Shown piece by piece: positions 43,213 through 51,844 of a stretch of DNA of 64,000 bases (position 1 is the first letter of the stretch; each line of letters opens with the position of its first letter). The stretch is from Botrimarina hoheduenensis (GTDB lineage Bacteria > Planctomycetota > Planctomycetia > Pirellulales > Lacipirellulaceae). The position numbers were made by a program, and so were the translations under genes. Location of the stretch: contig NZ_SJPH01000008.1 in the NCBI RefSeq assembly GCF_007859815.1, positions 62,001-126,000 of the forward strand, given 5' to 3'. The notes beneath the pieces were generated by a model. It did not search any database. It had not been told where the DNA came from and saw nothing but the letters and a program-made list of their open reading frames with translations.

Positions 43213-44174
43213 TCCTCGCGATCTTGCTCTTTACGGTAGGGCTTGCCCTGAGCGCGTTCTTTAGCGGCTCAGAGACCGGCTTCTATCGCGTACCACGGCT
43301 GCGGCTGGTAATCGATGGCGTCGGCGGTGACCGCATCGCCAAGGGCCTGCTGTGGGCGTCGAACCATCCCGAGGCGTTCGTCGCGACCGCGTTGGTGGGA
43401 AACAACGTCGCCAACAACCTGACGGCGTTCGCGACGGTTTTGGCCGCGCAGGCGATCGCTCCCTCGGGGGGGGTCACGACGGAGCTGTTCTCGACCCTGA
43501 TCGCCACCCCGGTGGTGTTTCTTCTAGGGGAGCTGCTGCCCAAGCGAGCCTTCCTCGAAGCGCCTTACCGCTTGCTGCGTCGCTGTGCGCCAGCCCTGAT
43601 GCTGGCCGCTTCGTTGTTGGCACCGGTGAGCGTCGTGCTATGGGCCCTGAGCCGTGTCCTGAGCCGATTTACCGGCGTGGCGAGTACACCGCTCCGGATG
43701 GTGCTGCGTCGTAACGAGTTGCAGAGCGTTTTCGATGAGGGCCATGCCGTGGGGCTGCTTTCCCCTGCGCAGCGTGACTTGGCGCTCGCGACGTTCGATC
43801 TGGCGGGACGCCCCATCAAAGACTTTATGACGCCGCTCGGACGGCACCCCCGACTCGTGGCGGGCAGCGATCGCGAGGCCGTGCTAGCGCTGGCTCGGCG
43901 TCACCGTGTGGATGCGTTGCCGCTGGAACGCTCGCCCGGGGCCCGCTTGGGCTATCGCACGGTGCGGGCGTCGCGTTGCTTGCTGGCGTCTTCTGACAAA
44001 CCTTTGCCGACCGAAGCCCTGCCTGAATTTGCCGAAGCAACTCCGTTCTTACGCGTGATCACGCACCTAGAATCCAACTCGCAGCCCCTGGCGGCGGTTG
44101 TCGCCAACGGCGGTCGGGTCATCGGCTTTGTCAGCGTCGATCGCTTACAACAAGCGATGTGGGACCACGCCTGA
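43209..44174 (+). CDS. CNNM/DUF21-domain membrane protein, second of a pair
   Basis: The 321-residue protein has the DUF21 membrane domain (about 1-160, with SAFFSGSETGFYRVPRLRL, GNNVANNLTAFATVLA and FLLGELLPKRAFLEAPYRL) and a CBS-pair region beginning IKDFMTPLGRHPRLV, but no CorC/HlyC C-terminal domain. The ATG at 43209 overlaps the stop of the first gene by four bases, with GGGAG just before it. The arrangement suggests a heteromeric transporter or sensor of divalent cations. The frame is open to 43086 but the upstream part is the shadow of the first gene. Confidence 0.87.
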   Translation: MILAILLFTVGLALSAFFSGSETGFYRVPRLRLVIDGVGGDRIAKGLLWASNHPEAFVATALVGNNVANNLTAFATVLAAQAIAPSGGVTTELFSTLIATPVVFLLGELLPKRAFLEAPYRLLRRCAPALMLAASLLAPVSVVLWALSRVLSRFTGVASTPLRMVLRRNELQSVFDEGHAVGLLSPAQRDLALATFDLAGRPIKDFMTPLGRHPRLVAGSDREAVLALARRHRVDALPLERSPGARLGYRTVRASRCLLASSDKPLPTEALPEFAEATPFLRVITHLESNSQPLAAVVANGGRVIGFVSVDRLQQAMWDHA

Positions 44175-44228
44175 GGCGCGATCTGCTGAGGCAAGCTCGT
44201 GACGGGGCGGTCTTGCGATGCGCCGCTC

Positions 44229-44492
44229 TTAGCGGCTGTAGCCCAGCGACTTCACTACCGCGAGCATCTCTTCATAATCGATGAAACGGCGGCGGTGCTG
44301 CGCTTTGTAATGATCGATCGCCCGCGCCAAGTCGGCAGCCTCTTCCGAGAGGCCCGCATGGCTGTTGGTAAACTGTCGGCGTTCACGCAGCGGGGCACCC
44401 GACTTTTCTTCACGCCGGTCAACAAATCCCGCAGGAAAGACGCTTGTTAGCGCGGCATACTCTGCGGAAGCCTCAGCGATTGCGTTGGTCAT
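44229..44492 (-). CDS. Small conserved hypothetical protein
   Basis: The 87-residue product is charged, with the segments EYAALTSVFPAGFVDRREE, RERRQFTNSH and the C-terminal AIDHYKAQHRRRFIDYEEML then KSLGYSR. The C-terminus looks like a helix pair. I recall such short proteins as conserved in planctomycetes, without function. The ATG at 44492 is preferred; a GTG five codons upstream is possible. It is convergent with the DUF21 pair. Confidence 0.65.
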   Translation of the reverse strand: MTNAIAEASAEYAALTSVFPAGFVDRREEKSGAPLRERRQFTNSHAGLSEEAADLARAIDHYKAQHRRRFIDYEEMLAVVKSLGYSR

Positions 44493-44651
44493 CTTGAGAA
44501 ACCCCACTTAGCCAGCAGCCGGATGAATCAGACAGACCGATTCCCTTTCAGAGCGGAAATATCGGCCTCCGGGGCAAAGCTAGCACGAGTAAGAACCCGC
44601 CGCCGTGGTTCGTTCCTCAGGCGGACGTATTCAGCGAGGGGGTTATAACGA

Positions 44652-45032
44652 TTAAGCGGGCCCTGGCGACTCGTCGGAAGGAGGGATCGGCTGACGCGAG
44701 ACCTGGACCTCGTCGCCGGCGATCCGCACGGCGAACCGATCGACGCCGATCCGCGGGTTGTCGCACCACGTACCGTCGGTCATCCGGAAACGCCACCCGT
44801 GCCACGGGCACGCGACCGCCCCCTCTTCATCCAGACAGCCAGCGCCCAAGGAAGCCCCCTGATGGGGGCAGAAGTCATCGATCGCGAGGTGCTGACCCTG
44901 ATGCAAGAAGAGCGCAACCAAACGATTGCCCACCTCGACCGTCCGGCCTTCTCCCTCGGCCAGGTCGCCTAGTTTTGCGACCGTGATGAACTCGTCTTCA
45001 CCCGCGGGCACCGAAGGCTGCGGCTCACTCAC
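44652..45032 (-). CDS. Rieske [2Fe-2S] protein (ferredoxin-like)
   Basis: The 126-residue protein is a single Rieske domain with both ligand boxes: C55-P-H57-Q-G-A and C75-P-W-H78-G-W. The layout fits small NirD-like or dioxygenase-ferredoxin electron carriers. The partner enzyme is unknown; no oxygenase or nitrite reductase gene is adjacent. Its ATG overlaps the stop of the upstream secreted protein gene by four bases, suggesting coupled translation. Confidence 0.9.
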   Translation of the reverse strand: MSEPQPSVPAGEDEFITVAKLGDLAEGEGRTVEVGNRLVALFLHQGQHLAIDDFCPHQGASLGAGCLDEEGAVACPWHGWRFRMTDGTWCDNPRIGVDRFAVRIAGDEVQVSRQPIPPSDESPGPA

Positions 45033-45997
45033 GGGGCAACCTCAGCGGGTTCTTGGCTGGGTGACACCTCGGCGTTTGAGTCTGTCTGCGGTGAGAGCTC
45101 GGGCTGTTCGCCCGGAGCGAGCGCTCGCATGGTGGTGGTCTGCTGGATCTCGTTACGCATCTCTTGGCCGTTAACGGACACGATGACGTCGGTCGTTTGT
45201 TCGATCCGTGAGCTGACAATTCGACCCGTCTCGGGGTCAAACAGGATCTCGCCGCCCGACTCACGGGTTTCAAACGTAACGGGCATCGGCTGCGATTCAG
45301 GGTCGGCGATGGTCATCGACATCTGGGGGGTGAAAGCGGCCAAGCGACGCCCCTCGACATCTTTCATGCCGTTGTAGGTGTAGGTGATGTTGATACGCAT
45401 GGCACCCATTTGTGGCGAGGCGACATCGGTCGAGTCGGTCCACGACTCGCCGACTTCGATCGGCTCTTCAGGAAACTTGAGCATGCCCTGTTTGCTCATC
45501 TGAGTCACCATGTCGGCTGAGACCGCTCCGCCGGGCATGTTCTCGAACGCCGCGGTGAGTTCCTCGGGCATCGCGACCGATGCGACTTCGCCCCGCTCGG
45601 TGACCACCAGTTTCAATTTGGCCGCAACGAGAGCGTCGAAGATCGGTGCCACCATCGCGGCCATGCCAACCGGAGCGGTTTCGCTGGCCGAGTCGTAATC
45701 AAACCCCTGGCCCATGGGCCCTTTCATGTTCATCACGATCCGTTCGGTCGATTGCACGAGCTCGGCACCTTCGCTGGCAGGTGCTTCAGAGACCCGCCAC
45801 GACATCAGCATGTTCTGATCGGTCGTCGAGTTGATCTGTCCCATCGGCCCGCCATTGAGCGACATGTTCATCGTCTGCGACATCAGATAGCGGGTTTCAT
45901 CTCCGGGGGCCCACTTCCAACGCAGGGTGTCACCGGCGCGGGCCGAAGCGATACACAAGACTAAGGCGAAGAAAAGCAGCGCGGAAGCCGTACGCAT
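45029..45997 (-). CDS. Secreted protein of a DUF6263-like family
   Basis: The 322-residue protein has a signal peptide (about 1-21, ending ASARA) and a beta-rich domain. LRWKWAPGDETRYL and FPEEPIEVGESWTDS correspond to motifs in the secreted protein at 32318-33196, so the two are distant paralogues. The region after residue 290 is Glu/Pro-rich. The frame is open to 46036; the ATG at 45997 starts a good signal peptide. Function unknown. Confidence 0.75.
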   Translation of the reverse strand: MRTASALLFFALVLCIASARAGDTLRWKWAPGDETRYLMSQTMNMSLNGGPMGQINSTTDQNMLMSWRVSEAPASEGAELVQSTERIVMNMKGPMGQGFDYDSASETAPVGMAAMVAPIFDALVAAKLKLVVTERGEVASVAMPEELTAAFENMPGGAVSADMVTQMSKQGMLKFPEEPIEVGESWTDSTDVASPQMGAMRINITYTYNGMKDVEGRRLAAFTPQMSMTIADPESQPMPVTFETRESGGEILFDPETGRIVSSRIEQTTDVIVSVNGQEMRNEIQQTTTMRALAPGEQPELSPQTDSNAEVSPSQEPAEVAP

Positions 45998-46132
45998 GAG
46001 AGTAGTTCCTAGCAGGTGAGTGCGGGCCGCCGGCACCGCAAAGAGCGGGCCATAGGGCTTACGTGACCCAGGTCACAAAGGTTGGGGATGGTTCGATACG
46101 TACGGGGCGATCTTGATCAATGCCAGTAAATC

Positions 46133-46822
46133 TTACAGCGCGAGCGATTCGCCGGGCGCGAGCACGACCGGCTCGGATCGGGTTTCATGCCGCACGAGGT
46201 CAGCCCAGGCCCCGGCGTCTTGCTCAATGGGCGGGAACGTCCCGTAATGGCAGGGCATGACCTTGGCCGGTTCGAGGAGCTTGATGGCCTCGATCGAATC
46301 GGCGGGGCCCATGGTGAAGAGATCGCCGATCGGCAAGACGGCCAGGTCGAGCCCGCCGGCACCGATCAGCCGCATATCGCCGAAGACGCTCGTGTCGCAC
46401 GCGAAGTACAGCCGCTTGTCGTTGATCGTCAGCAAGAGACCCATCGCGACGCCCCCATAGGTTCCGTCCGGAAGGCTGCTGGAGTGGTGCGCGGGGGTCA
46501 TCTGAAGACGTCCCCAGGGAAGGTCGACTCCTCCGCCCGGGTTCATGCCGATCACCTTCTTCGCCCCGATCCCCTGCCCTGTCAGCCATAACGAGATCTC
46601 GTACGCGGTAACCACCGTTGCACCGGTCCGTTGGGCGATCGCGACCGTATCGCCCAGATGATCTCCGTGGCCATGCGAGAGCAGCACAAAGTCAGCCTCC
46701 ACCGCGTCCGCAGTGACGGGGGAAGTCGGCGAGTCATCCAGGAACGGATCGATAAGCAGCCGACCGCTGCCCGTATCGATCGCCCACGCGTTATGGCCCA
46801 GCCAGGTGATCTTGATAGCCAT
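46133..46822 (-). CDS. UPF0173-type metal-dependent hydrolase
   Basis: The 229-residue protein belongs to the metallo-beta-lactamase superfamily, with the zinc motif H50-G-H52-G-D54-H55 and the family N-terminus KITWLGHNAWAID. Other metal ligands are in FACDTSVFGDM and VMPCHYGTF. It fits the length of UPF0173 (YtkL-like). The substrate is unknown. The frame is open to 46855, but the ATG at 46822 starts the conserved part. pgi starts on the same strand upstream, so the two may share a transcript. Confidence 0.9.
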   Translation of the reverse strand: MAIKITWLGHNAWAIDTGSGRLLIDPFLDDSPTSPVTADAVEADFVLLSHGHGDHLGDTVAIAQRTGATVVTAYEISLWLTGQGIGAKKVIGMNPGGGVDLPWGRLQMTPAHHSSSLPDGTYGGVAMGLLLTINDKRLYFACDTSVFGDMRLIGAGGLDLAVLPIGDLFTMGPADSIEAIKLLEPAKVMPCHYGTFPPIEQDAGAWADLVRHETRSEPVVLAPGESLAL

Positions 46823-46871
46823 GCGAGCGCCGCCTGCCGATGAAGTGAGATTCACAAGTTGCGTTAGGAAA

Positions 46872-48251
46872 CTACGACCGCAGGATCGCGTTCATGTTCT
46901 TCTTGTAAGCTTCTACCCCGGGCTGTCCGTAGGGGTTGATACCGATCAGGCGGCCTTCGACCACGGTTGCCAGCATCAGCATCTGTAGCAATTGGCCGAT
47001 CGTGTGCTCGTCCAGCGTGGGCAAGACGATATCGGCGGTCGGGCGGTCATCGTCGCGATAGGCTTGGTTCGTGCCGGCGATCGCGGCCGAGAGAATCTGG
47101 GGCAGCGTTTTATCGGCCAACTCGTTGAGCTGATCCTGGTTGTTGTCGCTCATGCCGATCGCCAGCGGCTTGCTGTGCTGCGAGCCGACGATCACGTTCG
47201 TGATGAGCTTGTCGCGTACCCCCTCTTGGTGCTGCTGTCCCCGGCTGTGCAGGTCGCGGGTGTTGACGACCGTGAGCGGGAAGGCACCGCGTTCTTCTTT
47301 GCCCAGGCTCTCTGCCAAGAGTTGGTCGTACCACAGACCGGTCGCTTCCAACCGCTTGCCCCAAGTGCTGAGGATGCGGGTCGAGCACTCTTCGGTTTCT
47401 TCCAGCAAGTGGCCGACGCCGACGTACTGGAGCACCACGTTGTCGCTTGGCGGGGCACTGGCAAAATGGTCGTTCATCGCCTTTGCGCCTTCGAGGAGCT
47501 TGACGATGTCGAGTCCCATCAGGGCAGCAGGCAACAGCCCCACGGCGCTAAGCACACTGAATCGTCCGCCAACGCCGTCGGGCACTTCGTAGATCGCTTT
47601 GCAACCGAGGGCTGTCGACAGCTCGAAGAGCTTGCCGCTTGTGCCGGTCACGGGGACGAATCGCTCGGCCAGTCGATCGCCGGCCGCTTCGCGCAGCTCA
47701 CGCAGAAAGATCCGCGTGGCGGCCGCGGTTTCGAGCGTACCGCCGCTCTTGCTGATGACGACGGTTCCCCAGGGCTCATCGCGCTGCCGGAGCAGCTCGA
47801 CGAGCCCGCTCACGGCGTCGTTATCGACGTTGTTGCCTTCAAAATAGATTCGCGGACGCCCCCCGCGTGTGGCGGGGGCTACCTCGTTGTAGTACGGGTG
47901 GCAGCACGCTTCGAGCAGCGCCCGTGCGCCCATATATGAGCCCCCGATGCCGAGCACCACCACGCTGCGACACTCAGCGGCGAGTCGGTCGGCGGTTGTT
48001 TGGATGCGGCCGAGTTCGCTTTTGGCACCCTGCGCCGAGTGCTCAGCGAGCAGACGATCGGGGAGCTGATGAAAACCCGCGTCGAGCGGGTTTTTACTGG
48101 CAGGGACCGCTGCTCCCGCAGCCCATAGCTCGGCATCGGCGAGCACTTCGGCGCGGGCCGCTTCCAGCTGGGGGCCGATCGCGGCAAGCTCCAAGGCGCT
48201 GGTGCCACCGTGATCGAAGAAGGCACCGTGGGGTTCGTACTTGATCAGCAT
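46872..48251 (-). CDS. pgi: Glucose-6-phosphate isomerase
   Basis: Pgi interconverts glucose 6-phosphate and fructose 6-phosphate. The 459-residue protein shows SVVVLGIGGSYMGARALLEA, the sugar-phosphate loop VISKSGGTLETAAATR and VGGRFSVLSAVGLLPAALMG, and HSKPLAIGMSDNN, with GQPGVEAYKKNM at the end carrying the conserved lysine. The length agrees with the short bacterial form. A GC palindrome lies inside the gene at 47860-47878, where the protein reads EVAPATRGGRPR; the frame is intact. The upstream gene aroK is on the same strand. Confidence 0.96.
   Translation of the reverse strand: MLIKYEPHGAFFDHGGTSALELAAIGPQLEAARAEVLADAELWAAGAAVPASKNPLDAGFHQLPDRLLAEHSAQGAKSELGRIQTTADRLAAECRSVVVLGIGGSYMGARALLEACCHPYYNEVAPATRGGRPRIYFEGNNVDNDAVSGLVELLRQRDEPWGTVVISKSGGTLETAAATRIFLRELREAAGDRLAERFVPVTGTSGKLFELSTALGCKAIYEVPDGVGGRFSVLSAVGLLPAALMGLDIVKLLEGAKAMNDHFASAPPSDNVVLQYVGVGHLLEETEECSTRILSTWGKRLEATGLWYDQLLAESLGKEERGAFPLTVVNTRDLHSRGQQHQEGVRDKLITNVIVGSQHSKPLAIGMSDNNQDQLNELADKTLPQILSAAIAGTNQAYRDDDRPTADIVLPTLDEHTIGQLLQMLMLATVVEGRLIGINPYGQPGVEAYKKNMNAILRS
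47860..47878. repeat. GC-rich palindrome inside pgi
   Basis: CCCCCGC-GTGTG-GCGGGGG is a perfect 7-bp stem within the coding region. It resembles the intergenic palindromes at 6084 and 20454. Confidence 0.4.
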
Positions 48252-48323
48252 CGCGGCAGGGCTCGGCTTGGAGGAAAATAGGCTCTTAACGCCCCCCGAT
48301 TCTATCGCCCCTGAGCCCGCCGG

Positions 48324-48827
48324 TCAGCGGTCCACAACCGCGATGATTTGCTGGCAAACCTGCTCCAGGTCGAGCCCCTGGCAGTCGATTGTGTGCTGGG
48401 CGTGTTGGGCGTAGAGGGGGCGTCGTTCGGCAAAGAGGTTGGCAAAACTCTGATCGGGACGCATCGCGATGCCGCGGAGAGAGAAGTCCCCCACCCGCCG
48501 CACGAGCTCGTCGAGGGGCACGTCTAAGTGGACCACGACGCCGTGAGCGGCAAGTCGGCTCATGCCGGGCTCGCTGTAGATCACGCTGCCCCCCGTGGCG
48601 ATCACATGGCGCTCGACGGCGAGTTCCAAGAGGGTTTGCTCCTCAATATCTCGCAGGGCTTCGTAGCCAAGGGCATCGACGGTCGCCTGCAGGGGCCGAC
48701 CCTCACGTGCTTGGATCACCAAGTCGGTATCGACAAACCCGAGCGAAAGCCGTTTGGCCAGCACGACCCCCACGGTGCTCTTGCCCGATCCCGGCATGCC
48801 GATCAGCACCAAATTGGTTCTTTTCAT
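48324..48827 (-). CDS. aroK: Shikimate kinase
   Basis: AroK phosphorylates shikimate with ATP on the way to aromatic amino acids. The 167-residue protein has the Walker A GMPGSGKST (10-18), GFVDTDLVI for the substrate region and the conserved VIATGGSVIY. The reading frame is open to 48935, but the ATG at 48827 starts the canonical N-terminus. It is divergent from apgM and precedes pgi by 72 bases on the same strand. Confidence 0.94.
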   Translation of the reverse strand: MKRTNLVLIGMPGSGKSTVGVVLAKRLSLGFVDTDLVIQAREGRPLQATVDALGYEALRDIEEQTLLELAVERHVIATGGSVIYSEPGMSRLAAHGVVVHLDVPLDELVRRVGDFSLRGIAMRPDQSFANLFAERRPLYAQHAQHTIDCQGLDLEQVCQQIIAVVDR

Positions 48828-48978
48828 CTTACGAGAGGAGGACCTTGGGCGTGGTGGGACTTGTGACGGGGCGAGGGTTATCGACGATAGGCGAATCGGG
48901 CGACAGCCCCGACCGGGGGCGACCCCGGGTTGCACGCTCCCTTTCCTACGATCTCTAGCCCCCTGACTCTAGCCTCGC

Positions 48979-50187
48979 ATGAATACCCACGCCCTCCTTC
49001 GCCAGCTCGTCCAGAAGAACGGATCGAAGATTGTCATGTACGTGGCGGACGGTTTGGGTGGTTTGCCCCAGCAACCCGGCGGCAAGACCGAACTGGAAAC
49101 CGCCAAGACCCCGCATCTCGATCGGCTGGCTAGCGAGGGCGTCCTGGGCGGATCGATCCCCGTGGCCCCCGGCATCTCACCGGGAAGCGGACCGGGGCAC
49201 CTGGGACTGTTTGGCTATGACCCGATCGAGTTTCTGATCGGACGCGGGGCCCTGGAAGCGACCGGCATCGGCTTCAAGCTCGAGGAGGGCGACGTCGCGA
49301 TTCGGGCCAACTTCTGCACGATCGACGCCCAAGGCCTGATCACAGATCGCCGTGCCGGACGCATCGCGACGGAAGAATCCACACCGATCGTCGAGCGCCT
49401 TGCGAAAGAGATCACCCTTGACGGTGTCGAGGTGATCGTGCGCCCGGTTAAGGAACATCGGTTTGTGGTCGTCCTGCGCGGCAGCGGGCTGGTTGGCAAC
49501 GTTCACGATACCGACCCGCAGGCGACCGGAGTGCCGCCTCTAATGGCGGTCGCAAAAGACGCCGCCAGTCAGAAGACCGCCAAGATTTGTGACGAGTTCG
49601 TCGCCCAGGTGCGGAAGCTTCTCGCGGGTGAAAAGAAAGCGAATTGCTGCACGCTAAGAGGAATCACGGGCAAGCCCTCGATCCCGAGCTTTGAAGACGT
49701 CTACGGCCTGAAGGCGGCGGCAATCGCCGTTTACCCGATGTACAAGGGGTTGGCCTCGCTCGTGGGCATGGACATCATCGGCGAGGCGCAGACGCTCGAC
49801 GAACAGATCGACGCGCTGCAGGGGGTTTGGGACGACTACGACTTCTTCTTTATCCACTTCAAGTACACCGACTCCACCGGCGAGGACGGTAACTTCGAGG
49901 CCAAGGTAAAGCGCACCGAGGAGTACGACGCCGCGGTGCCCCGCATTATGGCTCTCAAGCCCGATGTGTTCATCGCCACGGGCGACCATAGCACCCCCAG
50001 CATGCTGGCAAGCCATAGCTGGCATCCGGTCCCGACTCTGCTGTGGGCCAAGAACTGCCGGTGCGATGCCTCCCGGGCCTTCGGCGAGCGCGAGTGCGTT
50101 ACGGGCGGATTGGGCCAGTTCGAGGCCAAGCACCTGATGACGCTAGCGCTGGCCAATGCCGGCCGACTCGCAAAGTTCGGAGCTTAA
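48979..50187 (+). CDS. apgM: 2,3-bisphosphoglycerate-independent phosphoglycerate mutase, archaeal type
   Basis: ApgM interconverts 3- and 2-phosphoglycerate without a bisphosphoglycerate cofactor. The 402-residue protein belongs to the alkaline phosphatase-like superfamily: D24 in YVADGLGG binds metal and S70 in SPGSGPGHLG is the expected phosphorylated serine. FFIHFKYTDSTGEDG and ATGDHSTPS supply further metal ligands. It is the shorter archaeal form rather than the 510-residue GpmI. It is near pgi and would act with pyk in glycolysis. Confidence 0.94.
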   Translation: MNTHALLRQLVQKNGSKIVMYVADGLGGLPQQPGGKTELETAKTPHLDRLASEGVLGGSIPVAPGISPGSGPGHLGLFGYDPIEFLIGRGALEATGIGFKLEEGDVAIRANFCTIDAQGLITDRRAGRIATEESTPIVERLAKEITLDGVEVIVRPVKEHRFVVVLRGSGLVGNVHDTDPQATGVPPLMAVAKDAASQKTAKICDEFVAQVRKLLAGEKKANCCTLRGITGKPSIPSFEDVYGLKAAAIAVYPMYKGLASLVGMDIIGEAQTLDEQIDALQGVWDDYDFFFIHFKYTDSTGEDGNFEAKVKRTEEYDAAVPRIMALKPDVFIATGDHSTPSMLASHSWHPVPTLLWAKNCRCDASRAFGERECVTGGLGQFEAKHLMTLALANAGRLAKFGA

Positions 50188-50237
50188 GCTAGCAGTCTCG
50201 GCGAGGGGGCTGAGAGTCGATGGCGAATGAGGTTGCT

Positions 50238-50253
50238 GCACCCCGCAGGGTGC
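50238..50253. repeat. Short GC-rich hairpin
   Basis: GCACCC-CGCA-GGGTGC forms a perfect 6-bp stem, in the gap between apgM and the lipoprotein gene. It is similar to other GC palindromes in the window. Confidence 0.35.
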
Positions 50254-50344
50254 CCTACCCTCCCGCCGCGATCGCGTTGGTCGTTCTGCGTGCCAACGAG
50301 GTTCGCTGCGTGCGACTCCCTGCCCCTGCTGAACGAGGACTCTC

Positions 50345-51826
50345 GTGCCGAAGCGTTTGCTCTGCGCCGGATCGCTGGCATGCTTGTGCGTCGGGCTGTC
50401 GGGCTGCAAAACCGTGTGGCCCGGTGGTGGTGCGACCGCAGCGGTTGCCCCGGCAGCCGTTCAACCGGTCGCCGTGGCCTCCAAGCCATCCGATGGGCAT
50501 GTTGGCCCCTATCCTGAGTTGACCGAGCAGCAGGCGCTGCAGAAGGTGCTGCCGACGCTGCAACGCCTCGCCGCTACCGATCCCGACGCCCATGCTCAGG
50601 TTTTGGAGCAGCTGGCCGCGGCAGAGCCTTCGCTCTGGCCGCAGACCGTCGAACGGGCCGAATCAACGCTGAAATTCCGCGAACAACTCGCCGCTAAGTC
50701 ACAACTGCCCGGTGACGTCCGGGTCGCGAGCAATCAGACACCGATTGGAGCAATCGGGGCTCCCAACCGCCCGGCGGCACGTCCGGCAACCCTGCCCCCT
50801 CCCGATGCCCCGAACCCGGCGGTCAGGCCTGCCCCCACGACACCGCCGACGGCTTACCCCGTCACCCAGCCTGATCCGCTCGACGGTGCCGCCGTCATTA
50901 CGCCTCGCTCGCTGTCGTTGATGGATCGTGCCGTGACACCGGCGTCGAACCAGACTAGCGAGAATCTTGTTGGCAGAGCGCCCCAGGTGATCCAGAACCA
51001 GCACGCTCACGCGACTATTGACGAGCTACCTGACACGCAAACCGTGATGCGACTGGCCTCGGCTGCGACGGTCAATCAGTTAGCGCCGTCGCGTGAGGTA
51101 TCGCGCCACACCGGTGCGGCGGGCGACTGGCGCGCCGAGCTAGACGAAACCATCCGTACCCTGGCGGAGTCGTCCGCCGCTTTGCCCCGGACGACCGAAG
51201 AGGCCCACGACCACGTACGGCTCCGTCTGTTGCAACTGGCGGCAGGCGATCGCGATTCGGCCGTGGCGGCTCCCCCCGGACTCTCAACGACCGAGCAATC
51301 GTATTGGTCCAAGCAGATCTACGCCCTGGCGATGCTCTTAGACACTGAGCGCATCTCCGATCGGGGCCGTCGCTCGGCGATGGCCGCCACGCATCAAGCC
51401 GACGCGCTCGCGGCAATCCGAGAGTTGAGTCCCCTGCAGGTGCGCAACGCCAACTTCTGTAAAGAGATCTACGGTTACGGTGCCTACGAAGCGCATCTTG
51501 ATCCGCACTTTCAGGCGGGCGATCACGCTGAACTTTATGTGGAGGTCGATAACTATCGTAGTGACTCGACCGAGGACGGCTATCACACCTCGCTCGCCAC
51601 TAGCTACCGCGTGCTGGATCAGAGTGGCGGGATTGTGGACCGGGGCGAATTTCCCCTGGTCGAGGATCACTGCCTGACGCGTCGCCGCGATTTCCACATC
51701 ACGTACGGGGTGACCTTACCGACCGCCATTTATGCGGGCGACTACCGTCTCGAGCTGACCATCACCGATCAGCTTGCCAACAAGATCGGCACCGAGACCG
51801 TGCCGTTTAGCATTGTCGGCAAGTAA
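50345..51826 (+). CDS. Lipoprotein with Pro-rich linker and conserved C-terminal domain
   Basis: The 493-residue protein has a lipobox LSGC (C21), an N-terminal helical part (about 60-120), a Pro/Ala/Thr-rich linker (about 130-190) and a folded C-terminal region (about 260-493). The last part, with NANFCKEIYGYGAYEAHLD, AELYVEVDNYRS and YRLELTITDQLANKIGTE, looks like a beta-sandwich. I do not recognise a named family, though similar proteins are, to my knowledge, present in other planctomycetes. The start is a GTG at 50345. Function unknown. Confidence 0.72.
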   Translation: MPKRLLCAGSLACLCVGLSGCKTVWPGGGATAAVAPAAVQPVAVASKPSDGHVGPYPELTEQQALQKVLPTLQRLAATDPDAHAQVLEQLAAAEPSLWPQTVERAESTLKFREQLAAKSQLPGDVRVASNQTPIGAIGAPNRPAARPATLPPPDAPNPAVRPAPTTPPTAYPVTQPDPLDGAAVITPRSLSLMDRAVTPASNQTSENLVGRAPQVIQNQHAHATIDELPDTQTVMRLASAATVNQLAPSREVSRHTGAAGDWRAELDETIRTLAESSAALPRTTEEAHDHVRLRLLQLAAGDRDSAVAAPPGLSTTEQSYWSKQIYALAMLLDTERISDRGRRSAMAATHQADALAAIRELSPLQVRNANFCKEIYGYGAYEAHLDPHFQAGDHAELYVEVDNYRSDSTEDGYHTSLATSYRVLDQSGGIVDRGEFPLVEDHCLTRRRDFHITYGVTLPTAIYAGDYRLELTITDQLANKIGTETVPFSIVGK

Positions 51827-51844
51827 CGATTCGGGCGGCCCCTT

